Source: Caprimulgus europaeus (taxonomy: Eukaryota; Chordata; Aves; Caprimulgiformes; Caprimulgidae). From it: a DNA stretch of 64,000 nucleotides. The notes under the pieces are model-generated. The model had not been told where the DNA came from and did no database searches. It saw only the letters and a program-made list of their open reading frames with translations. The position numbers and the translations under genes were made by a program. The stretch is from contig OU015523.1 of NCBI GenBank assembly GCA_907165065.1, positions 26,253,834-26,317,833 of the forward strand, given 5' to 3'. This document shows positions 12,901 through 25,450 of this stretch, piece after piece (the stretch's first letter is position 1; each line of letters starts with the position of its first letter).

Positions 12901-15900
12901 ACCACTGCATCACTGTCATCAATGCTGAGAAGAACAGCAGGACAAACTCTTGGTGCCTCAGTTTTCACCAGCTCAGGCAAGTACTGGCAAAAAGCAGAAG
13001 CCAGCTCAAAGAAAGCTGAGCGAACCTGACACAGGCCACAGAAAAAACAAATTTTAGTCAAATGACAGCACTTTGTCACTATGTGTAGTTTATCATATTC
13101 CTTTTAAAGTCACCATAACTTATAACACATGGTCCCCATATTTTATCACATTAGCAAAGATTTAAATATTATTAAAATAAATAAATTATTTAATAAGACC
13201 ACTTAATATTTTAAAGTAACTTGGTTAGCAATAAAATACTTATCAAAATTTTTATCACAGAATCATAGGGGTTGGAAGACACTTCAGGAGATCATCTAGT
13301 CCAACCCCCTACAGCAGGTTGCACAGAAAAGCATCCAAAACCCAGGCAGGTTTTGAACATCTCCAGAGATGGAGACTCCACAACCCTTGTGGGCAGCTTA
13401 TTCCAGTGCTCTGACACCCTTACAGTAAAGTTTTTCCTTATTTTAATATACTTCTCAAAAGGCATGTTTTCCCAAAAGCATCTTAAAACTTTTTAACAAA
13501 ATACTACTCAAATCATTTAACTCATCATTCTATGCACTATTGATCTTATCAGACCAAAAAAAATGAAAATCTAAAAACACTAAGAACACATCCAGTAAGC
13601 TAACACAATCTGAATCTTCTACATGAATTTGAAATGGTGCCAGATTGCCAAATAATAGATGCTAGTGACACGGAAATAACAAATTAGCCTATTGGGCAAA
13701 TTTTAGAGCTGTATTGTCTATTTAAGGCCTAGAAATCTGGAGGCTGTTTCAAACATGATTTAGTGAAGTACAAATTTCATTCTTGTACAGTACAAGTAGC
13801 TAATACTTGCTGAGGTTCAGTGTATTATCTTTAACTAAAACCAAATAAAATAAAGAAGAAACTAAAATGTCACCTGTGGTATGCTGTGTTTGCTGTATTT
13901 CCAAAATTTGTTTTGGGACAGAAGTGACATTAACTTTTCCTCCAATGAATGCATCTCTTTCTTTGGTAACGTGCTAAGCAACTTTTTTAAAGCTAACAAG
14001 GAACAGGTCAGAATCCGGAAAAATTTGGCTTCCCTTTCTTCCTCTGGTACAGTTCTCAGAAAATAGAACAAAGCAAAACAAATTAAAGTGAACCATAAAT
14101 AAAGCAATAGGCTTCACAAGCTCTTCTAAACTGTCTAAATTAAACTGTCTTTAGTTTTGCTGTGGTGTTCTTTCCATTTCAGATATCAGCAATGTAAATA
14201 TACAAACTTTCCATAGGTTCTAACACTACAAAATTACATTATAAGGTTTCAGAAAAAGAGAGTTTCAAGTAATCTCATCTTCCAGTTATTAAAAAAGGCT
14301 ACCCCTAAAAAAGGTGAAGCAAGAAGTAGACAACTGTTAACACTTTCAAAAGCATTTATACTTTAGTTCCAAAGAAAGTTGCTGGGATCTGGACTCAAAT
14401 AACTACTCTGTCTCTTGAAACAAAATTAAATCCATTACCTCTAGGGACAGAAAACCCAATATAGACCAAGACTTAAACCATATACATTAAAGCAGGCTAA
14501 CATACTGCGGGTCACTGAGTGTATCAGATGTTTCCTTCAGAAGGTGATCTTGAAGTACCTAGGAGAAAAAAATACTTATATACACATGAGAATCTAACAT
14601 TTGCATGTGAATAATATAGTCTATACATTATTCATACATAACTCTCCAATAAAACGTCACAATCTCTGAGCCAAGTCTTCTAAACACATTTCAGACATTC
14701 TAGTGAACAAAAACCTAAGTTAATTGACTCCTGCTGAGCATAGTAGCTGTGGTACTGTTTGAATCAAGACCTCATAATACTTTGTAAGTTGCGGTCCTGT
14801 GACCACAGGCTTCTGGTAAAAAGAAGCCAAATGGAGACAAAACAAAATGGTTAAGTTTGCATATGATGGGCCAGAAATGCAAACATTCACCTTTTTAAAT
14901 TCAGTCAATTAATTTTCATATACAACTGGCAGAAGATCATTAACCTTGGTCAGAACTAAACTTGTAGTGGCTCTCTGAAACACTGCTCAGTGTTCTTTAA
15001 TCCTCTACCACTACAGCTAAACTACTCCAGCATCATTACTCCACCTGTCAGCAACATTATGTGATGACTGAGCATCATTACACAGAAATTAATACAAGAA
15101 AATTCACTTAATATTCATTCCTCTGGTTTTAGTCATTCTAACTGCAAGTCAAAAAAATAGAGGATGCATCTTTGCCTCAGTCTTCTCTTCACATTAGCAA
15201 AAGCAAAGTTACAGGCAAGAAAGAAATTTAAGCATGAAGAATAGATGAGGGCAGGATGTATTTTAAACTTGCAATAAATGTTGGAATACACTCAACACAA
15301 AGCCTTAAAGAAATACATAAGTATCAACTCACATTAAGAATTTCATCTTTACAGAATGCTAAGGCTTCAGGTTGTTTGCTTGAAGGAAAAGCTTTCTCAA
15401 AAGCTACTTTTGCAGCAGAAGCGGCAGGGGAGTAAGTGTCACACTGAGCAATCAGCCAGTATCCCATGATACTTTTTAAGTAAGGAGCTAAGTGTCTCTT
15501 TACTTTAAGAATCAGTTGCTCAAAAGATTGCTGAGTTGCTTCTCGAACACGGCGATCATGATCCTGTTAAAGAAAAAAAAAAGAGAAAGTTTTGGGTTTT
15601 TTTAAGAAACGGAACTCTGATGCCAGGTACTTCAAAGCAGAAATAACGGAAAAAAAAAAAAGCTGTCTTTCAGTTCAGCCATTTTAGGAATGAAGCAGGC
15701 TATATAGATTTGAAAATATGCAACAACAATGACAATAAAGCCCTGGTATCCCTAGATGGTATCCCTCGATAATGGAAGAGCTCTTGCTTAGCAGCATCAT
15801 ATTCCCAATGTGTTATACATTCAAAATTGTAACCTTTTCCTGATATTCCCAACTACAGTTTCTGCTTCCATTCTATACAAACATTTAACAGAGAGACAAG

Positions 15901-18876
15901 AGGCAAGAGAAACAGGAAGCCTTGAAGACACTTTTTGGATTAAATCAACCATAAGCCTACACAAACTGTGCATCATTATCCATTATTTGTGTATAAATTT
16001 ACAGCATAATGACTTTCTATGCTCTTGGCTCCTGAAAGAAATACTAGGAATTGCTCTAATGAATCAAAATAGTGATTCATTTTGACCAATATCACATTTC
16101 CAACAGCAGCCAGTCCAGACAGTTTGGAGATTTATTAAATATATCAGAAAATTATGTATTGTCTGGCTATCCATGGTCTTTTCATGTTTGGGGTTTTATT
16201 TGTGGGTTTCTTTTTTGTTTGTTTTTTTTTTTTTTTTAATATTAAGTCTGTCCAGATATTAGTCCTAGATTAAAAATATTTGTAATAGTTATTTGAACAG
16301 TACATTCTCTTTAGCCATTCTGGAATCTACAAAAAGGACTTTTAATGAGAAGAAATACCTTGTCATCTTTTTAACATAAGGTCTGACAAATAGCTATCTT
16401 CATCCAGCAAGTACAGTCCAGGCATAAACAGTTCAAGATTCCACCCACTACCAATACTGAAAGATCCCCACAATAAAGAACATTACTTTCCTTCAACTTC
16501 ATGTTTTCCTCGAACAAGTCAGTAATTCCAACAAAGTTAGATATATCAATAACGACTGCCTTAGAGGTTTTCACAGGAAGTACCCAGAGAAGTTTGTAAT
16601 TTAGATACTTTAATACTTACTAGTGAGATTTTACAATAAATTCTTGGCCAGTAAGGAAGAACACCTTTAACAACTTCCGCTTCTCTTTCCTTGCACATTG
16701 TTCCAAACTCTTGCATAGCCTAAAATCAAGACATCAAGAGCATGATTTATGAAGTCAGATAGGTATCTTCCGTAATTTACCAGCTTCTACCAAACACTGC
16801 AACTCACTTTTCCAAAAATCAATTAATTCCTTGCAATTGAGTATCTATACAGTTAATTTTATGAATGCTCCATCAGCACTGCATGATGGACATTTCCTAA
16901 GTCTGTAAGATACCTCCTGGATTGCAGTTCTAGCAAATTTACAAATATGAACATAGTACTACCTTGATATATTCCTCTCCTTTACTTAAGAAAAATGTAT
17001 TGTTTTCTGATAAAAAAATGTTATGGGGAACACAGGATATACTTACTTTTAATTTTGTTGTGATATCCCTTTTAGAAAGTTTTCGCAACACCATTCGAAA
17101 ATCGGCATCCACAAGGCTGTCTATTTCCTCTGCTCCTTGGACTGCAGGAACATACCCTAGATCACTCTGAGATGTTCCAAAGCCAACAAACCCCGGCACT
17201 GTTCCACGTTCTTTGGCGAGGAGCTCTGCAGCTTGGCCACTGCTAGAAGGCTGACAAAAAATAGGCACATAAGTCAGTTATCTATTTCAGTCATTTTATT
17301 TTGTTTAGCACACAGCATGCATTTGAAATAATGATCCTATTTTTATTGTATAATTAACTTTCTATTTAAAACAGTCTCAGAAAAAAAGGCCGCCTATGCT
17401 TTAAACACAGAAGTTTGACCTGGAAAATTATTCTTCTCTTTAGAATCAGCATTCCCTTTCCCCACAGTGATTTTAATCCATGAATACTTAATAGAAGATG
17501 ATTTTTTTTTTTCTATACACACCCAAAAAAGCGCAACAGACAAGTCCCAACATAAGTGAACAACTTATTAAGAAATCATTCACACTCCTTCACTACTTCT
17601 GCTTTTGCTAGTTCTTCTCATGTTATTGCATACAGAACAATACAGCTCCCAAGGAATGTACTTCATGTCATTGGGAAAAAAAACAAGAACACTCACAAAA
17701 CAAAGGATGCTACCAGCAACAAAGGGGCTAAGAAGGATTTAGAGGAATGGAGCAAAAGGGAACATATGTAACAGTATAATACTGTCCCATTAGTAGGGTT
17801 TTGGAGTTCAGCATCTCTTCTGGTTTTCCCCATTTAAGTCAATACCTTGCTCATTGTATCATTGGCTCATGTTCATTTCAACCACACTCTTTTGAAAAGA
17901 CTGTCCCAAAACTGACTGATCCTTTAATGTTCTCTGTGCTACCTTACAGTCCAAATACTTTTTATTTCCTAATGACAGTTGAAGTTTTACTAGTTTGGTT
18001 TGTTGTGGGGGTTTTGGGTGTTTGCTTGTTTGGTTGGCTTTTTAAGTAACAATTTGCCGAAGTTCATTGTACTTTCCTGGTCTTCTTGAGGTAGGTAAGC
18101 CACGTTTTACCTAGCTACTATATCTTCAGATTACATCATTTTCTCTGCGTGTGAAACCTCATCTGTAAGCACACGCTTCTTTGTCTTCCCTAGTATTCTC
18201 TAAATATACAAGAGGGAGATTTGTAGGACTTGCACAACCTGAACACACCACTTCACCGGATGTTACACCGCTTCAGGCCCGGTGGACAGCCGGAGCCCCA
18301 CGACAGGCATACGCTAAGACTGTCCACATAAAAACACACTAGATGCACCCAGGGGTACCCTGCTGAACTCACACCCGCGGAGACTGGGCAGCTACACCCC
18401 CCTGCCCCTGCACCTGCCCCGGCCCCTCTCTGGAAGGCGCATACAAACACCAGAGGAGGGTGCAGTCCCATTCCCCTGACGCCCGGGCCCGGGGCAAGAG
18501 TCGTTCCTGAAGACCGGCGGCAGCCCCAGCCCCCGCTTCTGCAACCGGGCACGAAGGCAGCACCGCCTCCCGGCGGGGGGCGGGCTCCAGCGGCCTGCAG
18601 CCCCCTTCCCACGGCACCGGCAGGGGACTGCCAGCCTTAACCCACCCGCCGGTTTCGCAACCTCAGGCCCAAGGATCCGAGCCCGGGCCCAGCCGCCCTC
18701 CCTGGCCAGGCCACCTGCCGGCCGCGCCGAGTCGGGGCGGGAAGGGCCCGCTGGAGCCACTGGCGGAGGCCGCGCCGGTACCCGGGGCCCACAGGCGCGT
18801 CGCGGTGGTCCCCCGCTCCGCGGGGCGCGCTCACCCGCAGGTTGCCCTTAGTTCGCTGCTTGTTCTTGCCCCCCAT
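836..18876 (-). CDS. LTN1: LTN1 (listerin E3 ubiquitin ligase), 5' half, exons 1-15
   Basis: Listerin is the RING E3 ligase of the ribosome quality control complex. It binds 60S subunits with stalled nascent chains and ubiquitinates the stalled peptide. The protein starts [14 protein letters not shown], as in other vertebrate listerins, and continues with the conserved N-terminal domain ([24 protein letters not shown]) and the helical HEAT/ARM-type middle region. Coding segments, 5' to 3' on the minus strand: 18876-18835, 17250-17047, 16719-16621, 15563-15333, 14558-14506, 14054-13874, 13025-12852, 10353-10163, 8899-8752, 8368-7583, 7075-7034, 5860-5668, 2676-2437, 1422-1269, 986-836. They sum to 2889 nt (963 codons) with all junctions GT-AG and in phase, and no stop. 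From memory human listerin is about 1770 residues, so the C-terminal half with the RWD-like and RING domains lies left of position 1. The gene appears intact. Confidence 0.95.
1269..1422 (-). CDS. LTN1: LTN1 coding exon 14
   Basis: Encodes [20 protein letters not shown] through [11 protein letters not shown]. Acceptor TTACTATAG, donor GTAATT in phase 2. Confidence 0.93.
1423..2436 (-). other. LTN1 intron 13
   Basis: About 1.0 kb of AT-rich sequence without a recognisable repeat or conserved coding stretch. Confidence 0.7.
2437..2676 (-). CDS. LTN1: LTN1 coding exon 13
   Basis: Encodes [20 protein letters not shown] through [19 protein letters not shown]. Contains the very conserved [20 protein letters not shown] stretch. 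Acceptor CCCCAATAG, donor GTAATT in phase 1. Confidence 0.94.
2842..3512 (-). repeat. CR1 LINE, 5'-truncated, in LTN1 intron 12
   Basis: Plus strand reads the complement of a CR1 3' end: repeated CACAGAATCACAGAATC, then GGAAAAGACC and CATCAAGTCCAACCC. The minus strand encodes the C-terminal end of the CR1 reverse transcriptase protein ([50 protein letters not shown]-type block), interrupted in frame. Same strand as LTN1. Retrotransposition-dead, moderately diverged. Confidence 0.9.
3700..4700 (-). repeat. Ancient CR1/L3-clade LINE remnant
   Basis: The plus strand contains, in order, blocks that I recognise from the complement of old CR1/L3-type LINEs of amniotes: CAGCATCCTGTGGCAATGAG with GTTCCA after it, GAAGAAGTATACTTTTGT, AGCTGAAACACTCTAGTCT, and a distal block around 4600-4670 (CATCAAAAATCTTTTTGAAAG). 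The order and spacing fit an eroded copy on the minus strand. Boundaries are approximate and identification is by eye. Confidence 0.5.
5218..5237. repeat. (TA)n microsatellite
   Basis: Uninterrupted alternating AT tract of about 20 bp in LTN1 intron 12. Confidence 0.9.
5324..5350. repeat. Perfect 10-bp inverted repeat with 7-nt loop
   Basis: GTTATAGGCA, loop ATGCATG, TGCCTATAAC. Perfect stem in LTN1 intron 12; no gene or repeat assigned. Confidence 0.8.
5668..5860 (-). CDS. LTN1: LTN1 coding exon 12
   Basis: Residues 718 to about 782. Begins [18 protein letters not shown] and ends [18 protein letters not shown]. Acceptor GTGATTCAG, donor GTAAGT in phase 1. Confidence 0.94.
6345..6525 (+). 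repeat. MIR-like CORE-SINE fossil in LTN1 intron 11
   Basis: Plus strand carries the ordered hallmarks of MIR: a core with CCCAGGCAATCACTTACATG, then GAAAAAATGGGATACTAACT, then a CATGATGTAAGGGTGATGATAAA tail block resembling the MIR end (GTGAGGATTAAATGAG in the consensus as I recall it). The tRNA-related head upstream is weak. Old and eroded; limits approximate. This intron (5861-7033) otherwise holds nothing I recognise. Confidence 0.6.
7034..7075 (-). CDS. LTN1: LTN1 coding exon 11 (14-codon micro-like exon)
   Basis: Encodes [14 protein letters not shown] (residues 704-717), corresponding to VDLKWNSLLKIIEK of human listerin. Acceptor TTTTCAG after a T-rich tract, donor GTACCT. Small but in phase and conserved. 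Confidence 0.9.
7583..8368 (-). CDS. LTN1: LTN1 coding exon 10 (large exon)
   Basis: The largest exon, 786 nt, residues 442-703. Begins [12 protein letters not shown] and ends [12 protein letters not shown]. It includes a polar, acidic, probably disordered stretch (about residues 510-560) between helical repeat segments, then the conserved [19 protein letters not shown] block. Acceptor TTTATAG, donor GTATGA. Confidence 0.95.
8752..8899 (-). CDS. LTN1: LTN1 coding exon 9
   Basis: Residues 392-441. The acceptor TTTCAATAG is followed by [20 protein letters not shown] and ends HQMLIYDQ before donor GTATTT. Human listerin has the same SSESSAVISAF block. Confidence 0.9.
8900..10162 (-). other. LTN1 intron 8
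   Basis: About 1.26 kb, AT-rich, with short poly-A/T runs (for example near 9518). No recognisable repeat family or conserved coding segment. Confidence 0.65.
10163..10353 (-). CDS. LTN1: LTN1 coding exon 8
   Basis: Residues 329 to about 392. Starts [19 protein letters not shown], contains [18 protein letters not shown] and ends SSMIQG with a split Gly codon. Acceptor TTCCTGTAG, donor GTATGA. Confidence 0.93.
11216..11411. repeat. (GGAGT)n pentanucleotide array, about 39 copies
   Basis: An essentially perfect tandem array of GTGGA/GGAGT over 196 bp in LTN1 intron 7. The 5-bp unit has no stop codon in any frame of either strand, so long spurious ORFs (repeating EWSGV or LHSTP) run through it. 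These are not genes. The perfection suggests recent expansion or ongoing length change. Confidence 0.97.
11700..12490 (+). mobile_element. LTR-like endogenous retrovirus fossil, probable solo LTR
   Basis: Shows LTR-type features on the plus strand: a TATA-like box (AGTATAAAGG, 11750-11759), a GC-richer segment downstream, and an internal approximately 100-bp duplication (about 12137-12235 and 12238-12320). The segment after it, up to about 12480, looks like an avian LTR end. No gag, pol or env seen. The exact ends and family are not certain; it is a broken, moderately old copy inside LTN1 intron 7. Confidence 0.4.
12137..12320 (+). repeat. Tandem duplication of about 100 bp
   Basis: Two diverged copies share CATTGAACACAACCAAG / CACTGAACACGACCAAG, GTTCATTTAAACG / GTTCATTTGAACG and GCACTATTAGTGCA followed by CCCAGA or TCCAGA. 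It lies within the LTR-like element. Confidence 0.8.
12852..13025 (-). CDS. LTN1: LTN1 coding exon 7
   Basis: Residues 271-328, [20 protein letters not shown] through [16 protein letters not shown]. Acceptor GTGTCAG, donor GTAATG. Confidence 0.93.
13254..13440 (-). repeat. CR1 LINE 3' fragment in LTN1 intron 6
   Basis: Plus strand starts CACAGAATCATAGGGGTTGG and continues with CATCTAGTCCAACCCC, GGAGACTCCACAACC and TTCCAGTGCTCTGACACCC. This is the complement of the CR1 3' terminal region. Confidence 0.88.
13874..14054 (-). CDS. LTN1: LTN1 coding exon 6
   Basis: Encodes [20 protein letters not shown] through [10 protein letters not shown] (to about residue 270). Acceptor TTTTCTGAG, donor GTGACA. 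Confidence 0.93.
14506..14558 (-). CDS. LTN1: LTN1 coding exon 5
   Basis: Short 53-nt exon, [17 protein letters not shown] plus a split Gln codon. Acceptor TTCTCCTAG, donor GTATGT. The split codon is completed by exon 6 (CA|A). Confidence 0.88.
15333..15563 (-). CDS. LTN1: LTN1 coding exon 4
   Basis: Residues 116-192. Begins [16 protein letters not shown] and ends FCKDEILN. Acceptor is a pyrimidine tract ending AACAG, donor GTGAGT. Confidence 0.93.
16621..16719 (-). CDS. LTN1: LTN1 coding exon 3
   Basis: Residues 83-115, [19 protein letters not shown] through the [10 protein letters not shown] type ending. Acceptor TTGATTTTAG, donor GTAAGT. Matches the listerin N-terminal HEAT-like region. 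Confidence 0.92.
17047..17250 (-). CDS. LTN1: LTN1 coding exon 2
   Basis: Residues 15-82, starting [16 protein letters not shown] and ending [11 protein letters not shown]. Acceptor TTTTTGTCAG, donor GTAAGT. This is the most conserved part of the listerin N-terminal domain. Confidence 0.95.
17251..18834 (-). other. LTN1 intron 1
   Basis: AT-rich on its distal side, becoming GC- and CpG-rich from about 18250 toward exon 1. Long open frames in the GC-rich part lack similarity to any protein I know and are compositional. Confidence 0.7.
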
Positions 18877-19200
18877 GGCGGTAACGGCCGGGGCGGCGCC
18901 GGGCGCCGGCCGAGAACCAGGAGCCGTGCAGCCGGGGCGGGGGAGCGCGCCGCTTCCGGGGGGCGGGGCCAGGCGCGCGGCGGCCACAGCAGCGCCCGCG
19001 GGCGCTCCGGCCCTGACGGGACGTCGGAGAGCGCCGGTACCGCCGCCTCGGAACGCGGCCGTCGAAGATGCGCCGCTGTCGACAGGAAAATCGCAAAGAG
19101 CTTAAGTCACGGCCGGCGCGCTGCTGTGAAACACTGCGGCGGTCACATCTCCTTAAACCTCGTACTCGCCCAGAGACCCCGGAGGCGCGCGGCTCCCAGC
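18250..19200 (-). promoter_or_regulatory. CpG island / LTN1 promoter
   Basis: A dense CpG, GC-rich block surrounding the LTN1 ATG (18876). No clear TATA box. Expected start of LTN1 transcription is a little above 18876 on the minus strand; the exact site cannot be read. Confidence 0.75.
18835..18876 (-). CDS. LTN1: LTN1 coding exon 1
   Basis: Encodes [14 protein letters not shown] (residues 1-14). The ATG at 18876 lies in a strong Kozak context (CGCCATGG). The donor GTGAGC follows directly. It lies in a CpG island, as expected for the first exon. Confidence 0.93.
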
Positions 19201-19224
19201 ACAGCCCGGACCCTGCAGCCAGCG

Positions 19225-19463
19225 GCGGCTCTCCGGTACGCTGACAGAGACAGGACACCGGGCAAGGCTGCCAACACAGCCGGCCGCAGCTCTCCGGTAC
19301 GCTGACAGAGACAGGACACCGGGCAAGGCTGCCAACACAGCCACCGCGGCTCTCCGGTACACTGACAGAGACCAGACACCGGGCAAGGCTGCCAACACAG
19401 CCACCGCGGCTCTCCGGTACGCTGACAGAGACCGGACACCGGGCAAGGCTGCCAACACAGGCA
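19225..19463. repeat. Four-copy 60-bp tandem repeat upstream of LTN1
   Basis: Four near-identical units of 60-61 bp, each carrying GGCTCTCCGGTACGCTGACA (or a 1-2 base variant) and then CACCGGGCAAGGCTGCCAAC. Unit starts are at about 19229, 19290, 19350 and 19410. It is GC-rich and lies about 350-590 bp upstream of the LTN1 ATG. The period is divisible by three, so a 20-residue repeat stays open on the minus strand, but nothing else supports coding. Confidence 0.95.
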
Positions 19464-20466
19464 CATCACTGCCAAAGGGGCCCAGGTCCCCACCGGAGAC
19501 CTGGAGGTGAGGAATTTTACCAGATCTACGCAGAAATATTTAATCAACCTCAGAAGCAAACAATGTCCACTGTTTAGACATATACGCAATTTACATACGG
19601 AATCCATAAGTAAAGAAACAAATTAGCATGCCTTGATACAAATATGTTAAATCCAGACTGACAAAACAACCACGGCATAGCACACTTGAAAGCACTGCAC
19701 TGCAAACTCGTGAACTCCTCGGCAGAGTGAGGATGGCCGTACTGGTTTGGAGTGTGCTGTAAGGGAGCCCCATCCTTAGCAAGCTTCTGCTTCCACATCC
19801 ATCAACAGGCAACTCCTCTGCTACAAATATAGTTGAGCCACCACAGCCTCTCTCTCGACTGCATACACATTTTCACCTACAGAAAATTCTTTATCCTTAG
19901 AGTAGGCATCCTGGCTCATTCTGATTGTATGACGAAGGCTTTTGTGAACTTCCTCTCTCCCTACTTTTCTTTTTAATAAAACATTCATCTCATGGCTTAA
20001 TACACTTTCAGGTAAAAAGTAGAAGAAAAGATTGTTACAAAAAAGTCTTCATGTAGTGTATGTAAACAGTAAAAAAGAATGTAAATATCATATTTCCTCT
20101 CTGGAGATATCCACATTTCATTTTTGTTTCTTCTTATGCATATACTCATTCACGAGAATTCCACCTATTCACTCATCCATAATTCTGTCACTGCCCAGCA
20201 GGTAATTAAAACATATTTTCTTTCATTGCATAACTAAGTACCCTAAATGTCCTTAAAACCAGAAAGTGTAATAAAGCTTTAATTTAGTCATTTTAATTAT
20301 TCAGGATTTCACTGAATATTTGTTTTCATTGAAAACTGGATTCATCATATAAACCAGAAATTATTGACTTCCTCTCTGATCAACTGCTGCAGAACAGCTA
20401 AGAAACCTGGTAAGAGGATTAAGTTACAACTGCAGGCACTTGGACCTCTGGTGATCTTCAACTCCT
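19464..20466. other. Spacer between LTN1 promoter and RWDD2B stop
   Basis: Holds the RWDD2B 3' UTR on the minus strand. ATTAAA-type poly(A) signals on the minus strand lie at 20292-20297 and 20278-20283. No interspersed repeat recognised. Confidence 0.55.
20278..20297 (-). terminator. Candidate RWDD2B poly(A) signals (ATTAAA x2)
   Basis: Two ATTAAA hexamers on the minus strand 170-190 nt after the RWDD2B stop. No AATAAA was seen on that strand between the stop and the VNTR, so these are the best candidates. Confidence 0.4.
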
Positions 20467-24402
<3,936 letters not shown>

Positions 24403-24414
24403 TCGCCTTGCCCT

Positions 24415-24465
24415 ATTGGCTGCGGCGCCTGTCAGTGAAGGCGCGAGAGGCGGGCGCGGGCCAAT
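24415..24465. promoter_or_regulatory. Paired opposing CCAAT boxes
   Basis: ATTGG at 24415-24419 and CCAAT at 24461-24465, about 40 bp apart between the RWDD2B and USP16 first exons. NF-Y sites in this arrangement are typical of TATA-less bidirectional promoters. Confidence 0.6.
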
Positions 24466-24469
24466 GGGG

Positions 24470-24568
24470 AGCGGGCGAGGCGGTGCAGCGGGGTGCGGTG
24501 CGCGGCGGCGGGGCGACTGTGAGCGGCGGGAGCGGGGAGCACGTGGGCGGCGCGGCCTGCGGGACGGG
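24470..24568 (+). other. USP16: USP16 5' UTR exon 1 (approximate start)
   Basis: A GC-rich segment ending in a consensus donor, GGACGGG|GTGAGT at 24568/24569. It would join the acceptor before 26904. The transcription start is not readable; the left limit is a guess based on the CCAAT box at 24461. Confidence 0.5.
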
Positions 24569-24950
24569 GTGAGTGGGGCGCCCCGGGGACGGGCTGAGTG
24601 CGCAGCCGAGTGCTGGCTGAGTACCGGCGCAGTACCGGCGCGCACCTGCTCCCCGCTGCGGCGGGCCGTGCCCGCTGCCCCCGGGACAGGGAGTGTTGGC
24701 TGCCCGATGGCGACAGGTGTCCAGCGTAGCCCCTGGGGCACGGCCTGCCGCCCGGGGCAAGACCCACCGCACCCCGGTGGCTCCCAGGCGTGCCCCCGCG
24801 GGCGTTTTTCCCGGGTCCCTGTCCGATGCGGGTTCGCTTTGGGTCGTTTGCAAACCACTCTGTCGTACTGAAAAAAAATGAGTAAAACCAGCGGCCGTTG
24901 TGCTGCTGCACATCTTTGCATTTAAGACTCATAAGGACACTAGTATGTGA

Positions 24951-25450
24951 AATCATAGAATCAGTCACAGAACGGTTTGGGCTGGAAGGGACCTTAAAGA
25001 TCATCTAGTTCCAACCCCCCTGCCATGAGCAGGGACACCCCCCACTAGACCAGGTTGCTCAAAGCCTCATCCAACCTGGCCTTGAACACTTCCAGGGAGG
25101 GGGCATCCACAGCTTCTCTGGGCAACCTGTTGCAGTGTCTCACCACCCCCACAGTGAAGAATTTCTTCCTAATATCCAATCTAAACCTTCCCTCTTTCAG
25201 CTTAAAGCCATTTCCTCTTGTCCTGTCGTTAACTGCCCTTATGAAAAGTCCCTCCTCAGCTTTCCTGTAGGCCCCCTTCAGGTACTGGAAGGCTGCTATA
25301 GGATCTCCCCAGAGCCTTCTCTTCTCCAGGCTGAACAGCCCCAACTCTCTCAGCCTGTCCTCGTAGGAGAGGGGCTCCAGCCCTTGGATTATCCTCGTGG
25401 CCTCCTCTGGACTCGTTCTAACTGGTCGATGTCTCTCTTATGTTGGGGGC
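24951..25450 (-). repeat. CR1 LINE in USP16 intron 1
   Basis: Plus strand AATCATAGAATCAGTCACAG, GGAAGGGACCTTAAAGATCA, TCTAGTTCCAACCCC: complement of the CR1 3' end. Minus strand encodes [14 protein letters not shown] and [20 protein letters not shown]. Opposite to USP16. The rest of USP16 intron 1 (25451-26903) shows no recognised repeat. Confidence 0.92.

Larger units (their letters stand above)
14559..17046 (-). other. LTN1 introns 2-4 (between the listed exons)
   Basis: Non-coding parts of 14559-15332, 15564-16620 and 16720-17046. AT-rich with homopolymer runs (for example T-run near 16220). No recognised repeat family, RNA gene or extra exon. Confidence 0.6.

Noticed and set aside
18253-19305. 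Several 80-166 codon frames on both strands near LTN1
   Set aside because: CpG-island composition makes stops rare. Only the [14 protein letters not shown] exon has homology.
19143-19607. Frame with 20-residue repeats (LAALPGV) on the minus strand
   Set aside because: It is the 60-bp minisatellite read in a period divisible by three. No splice context or homologue.
25045-25344. 99-codon frame on the minus strand in USP16 intron 1
   Set aside because: CR1 reverse-transcriptase C-terminus ([14 protein letters not shown]), part of the repeat.
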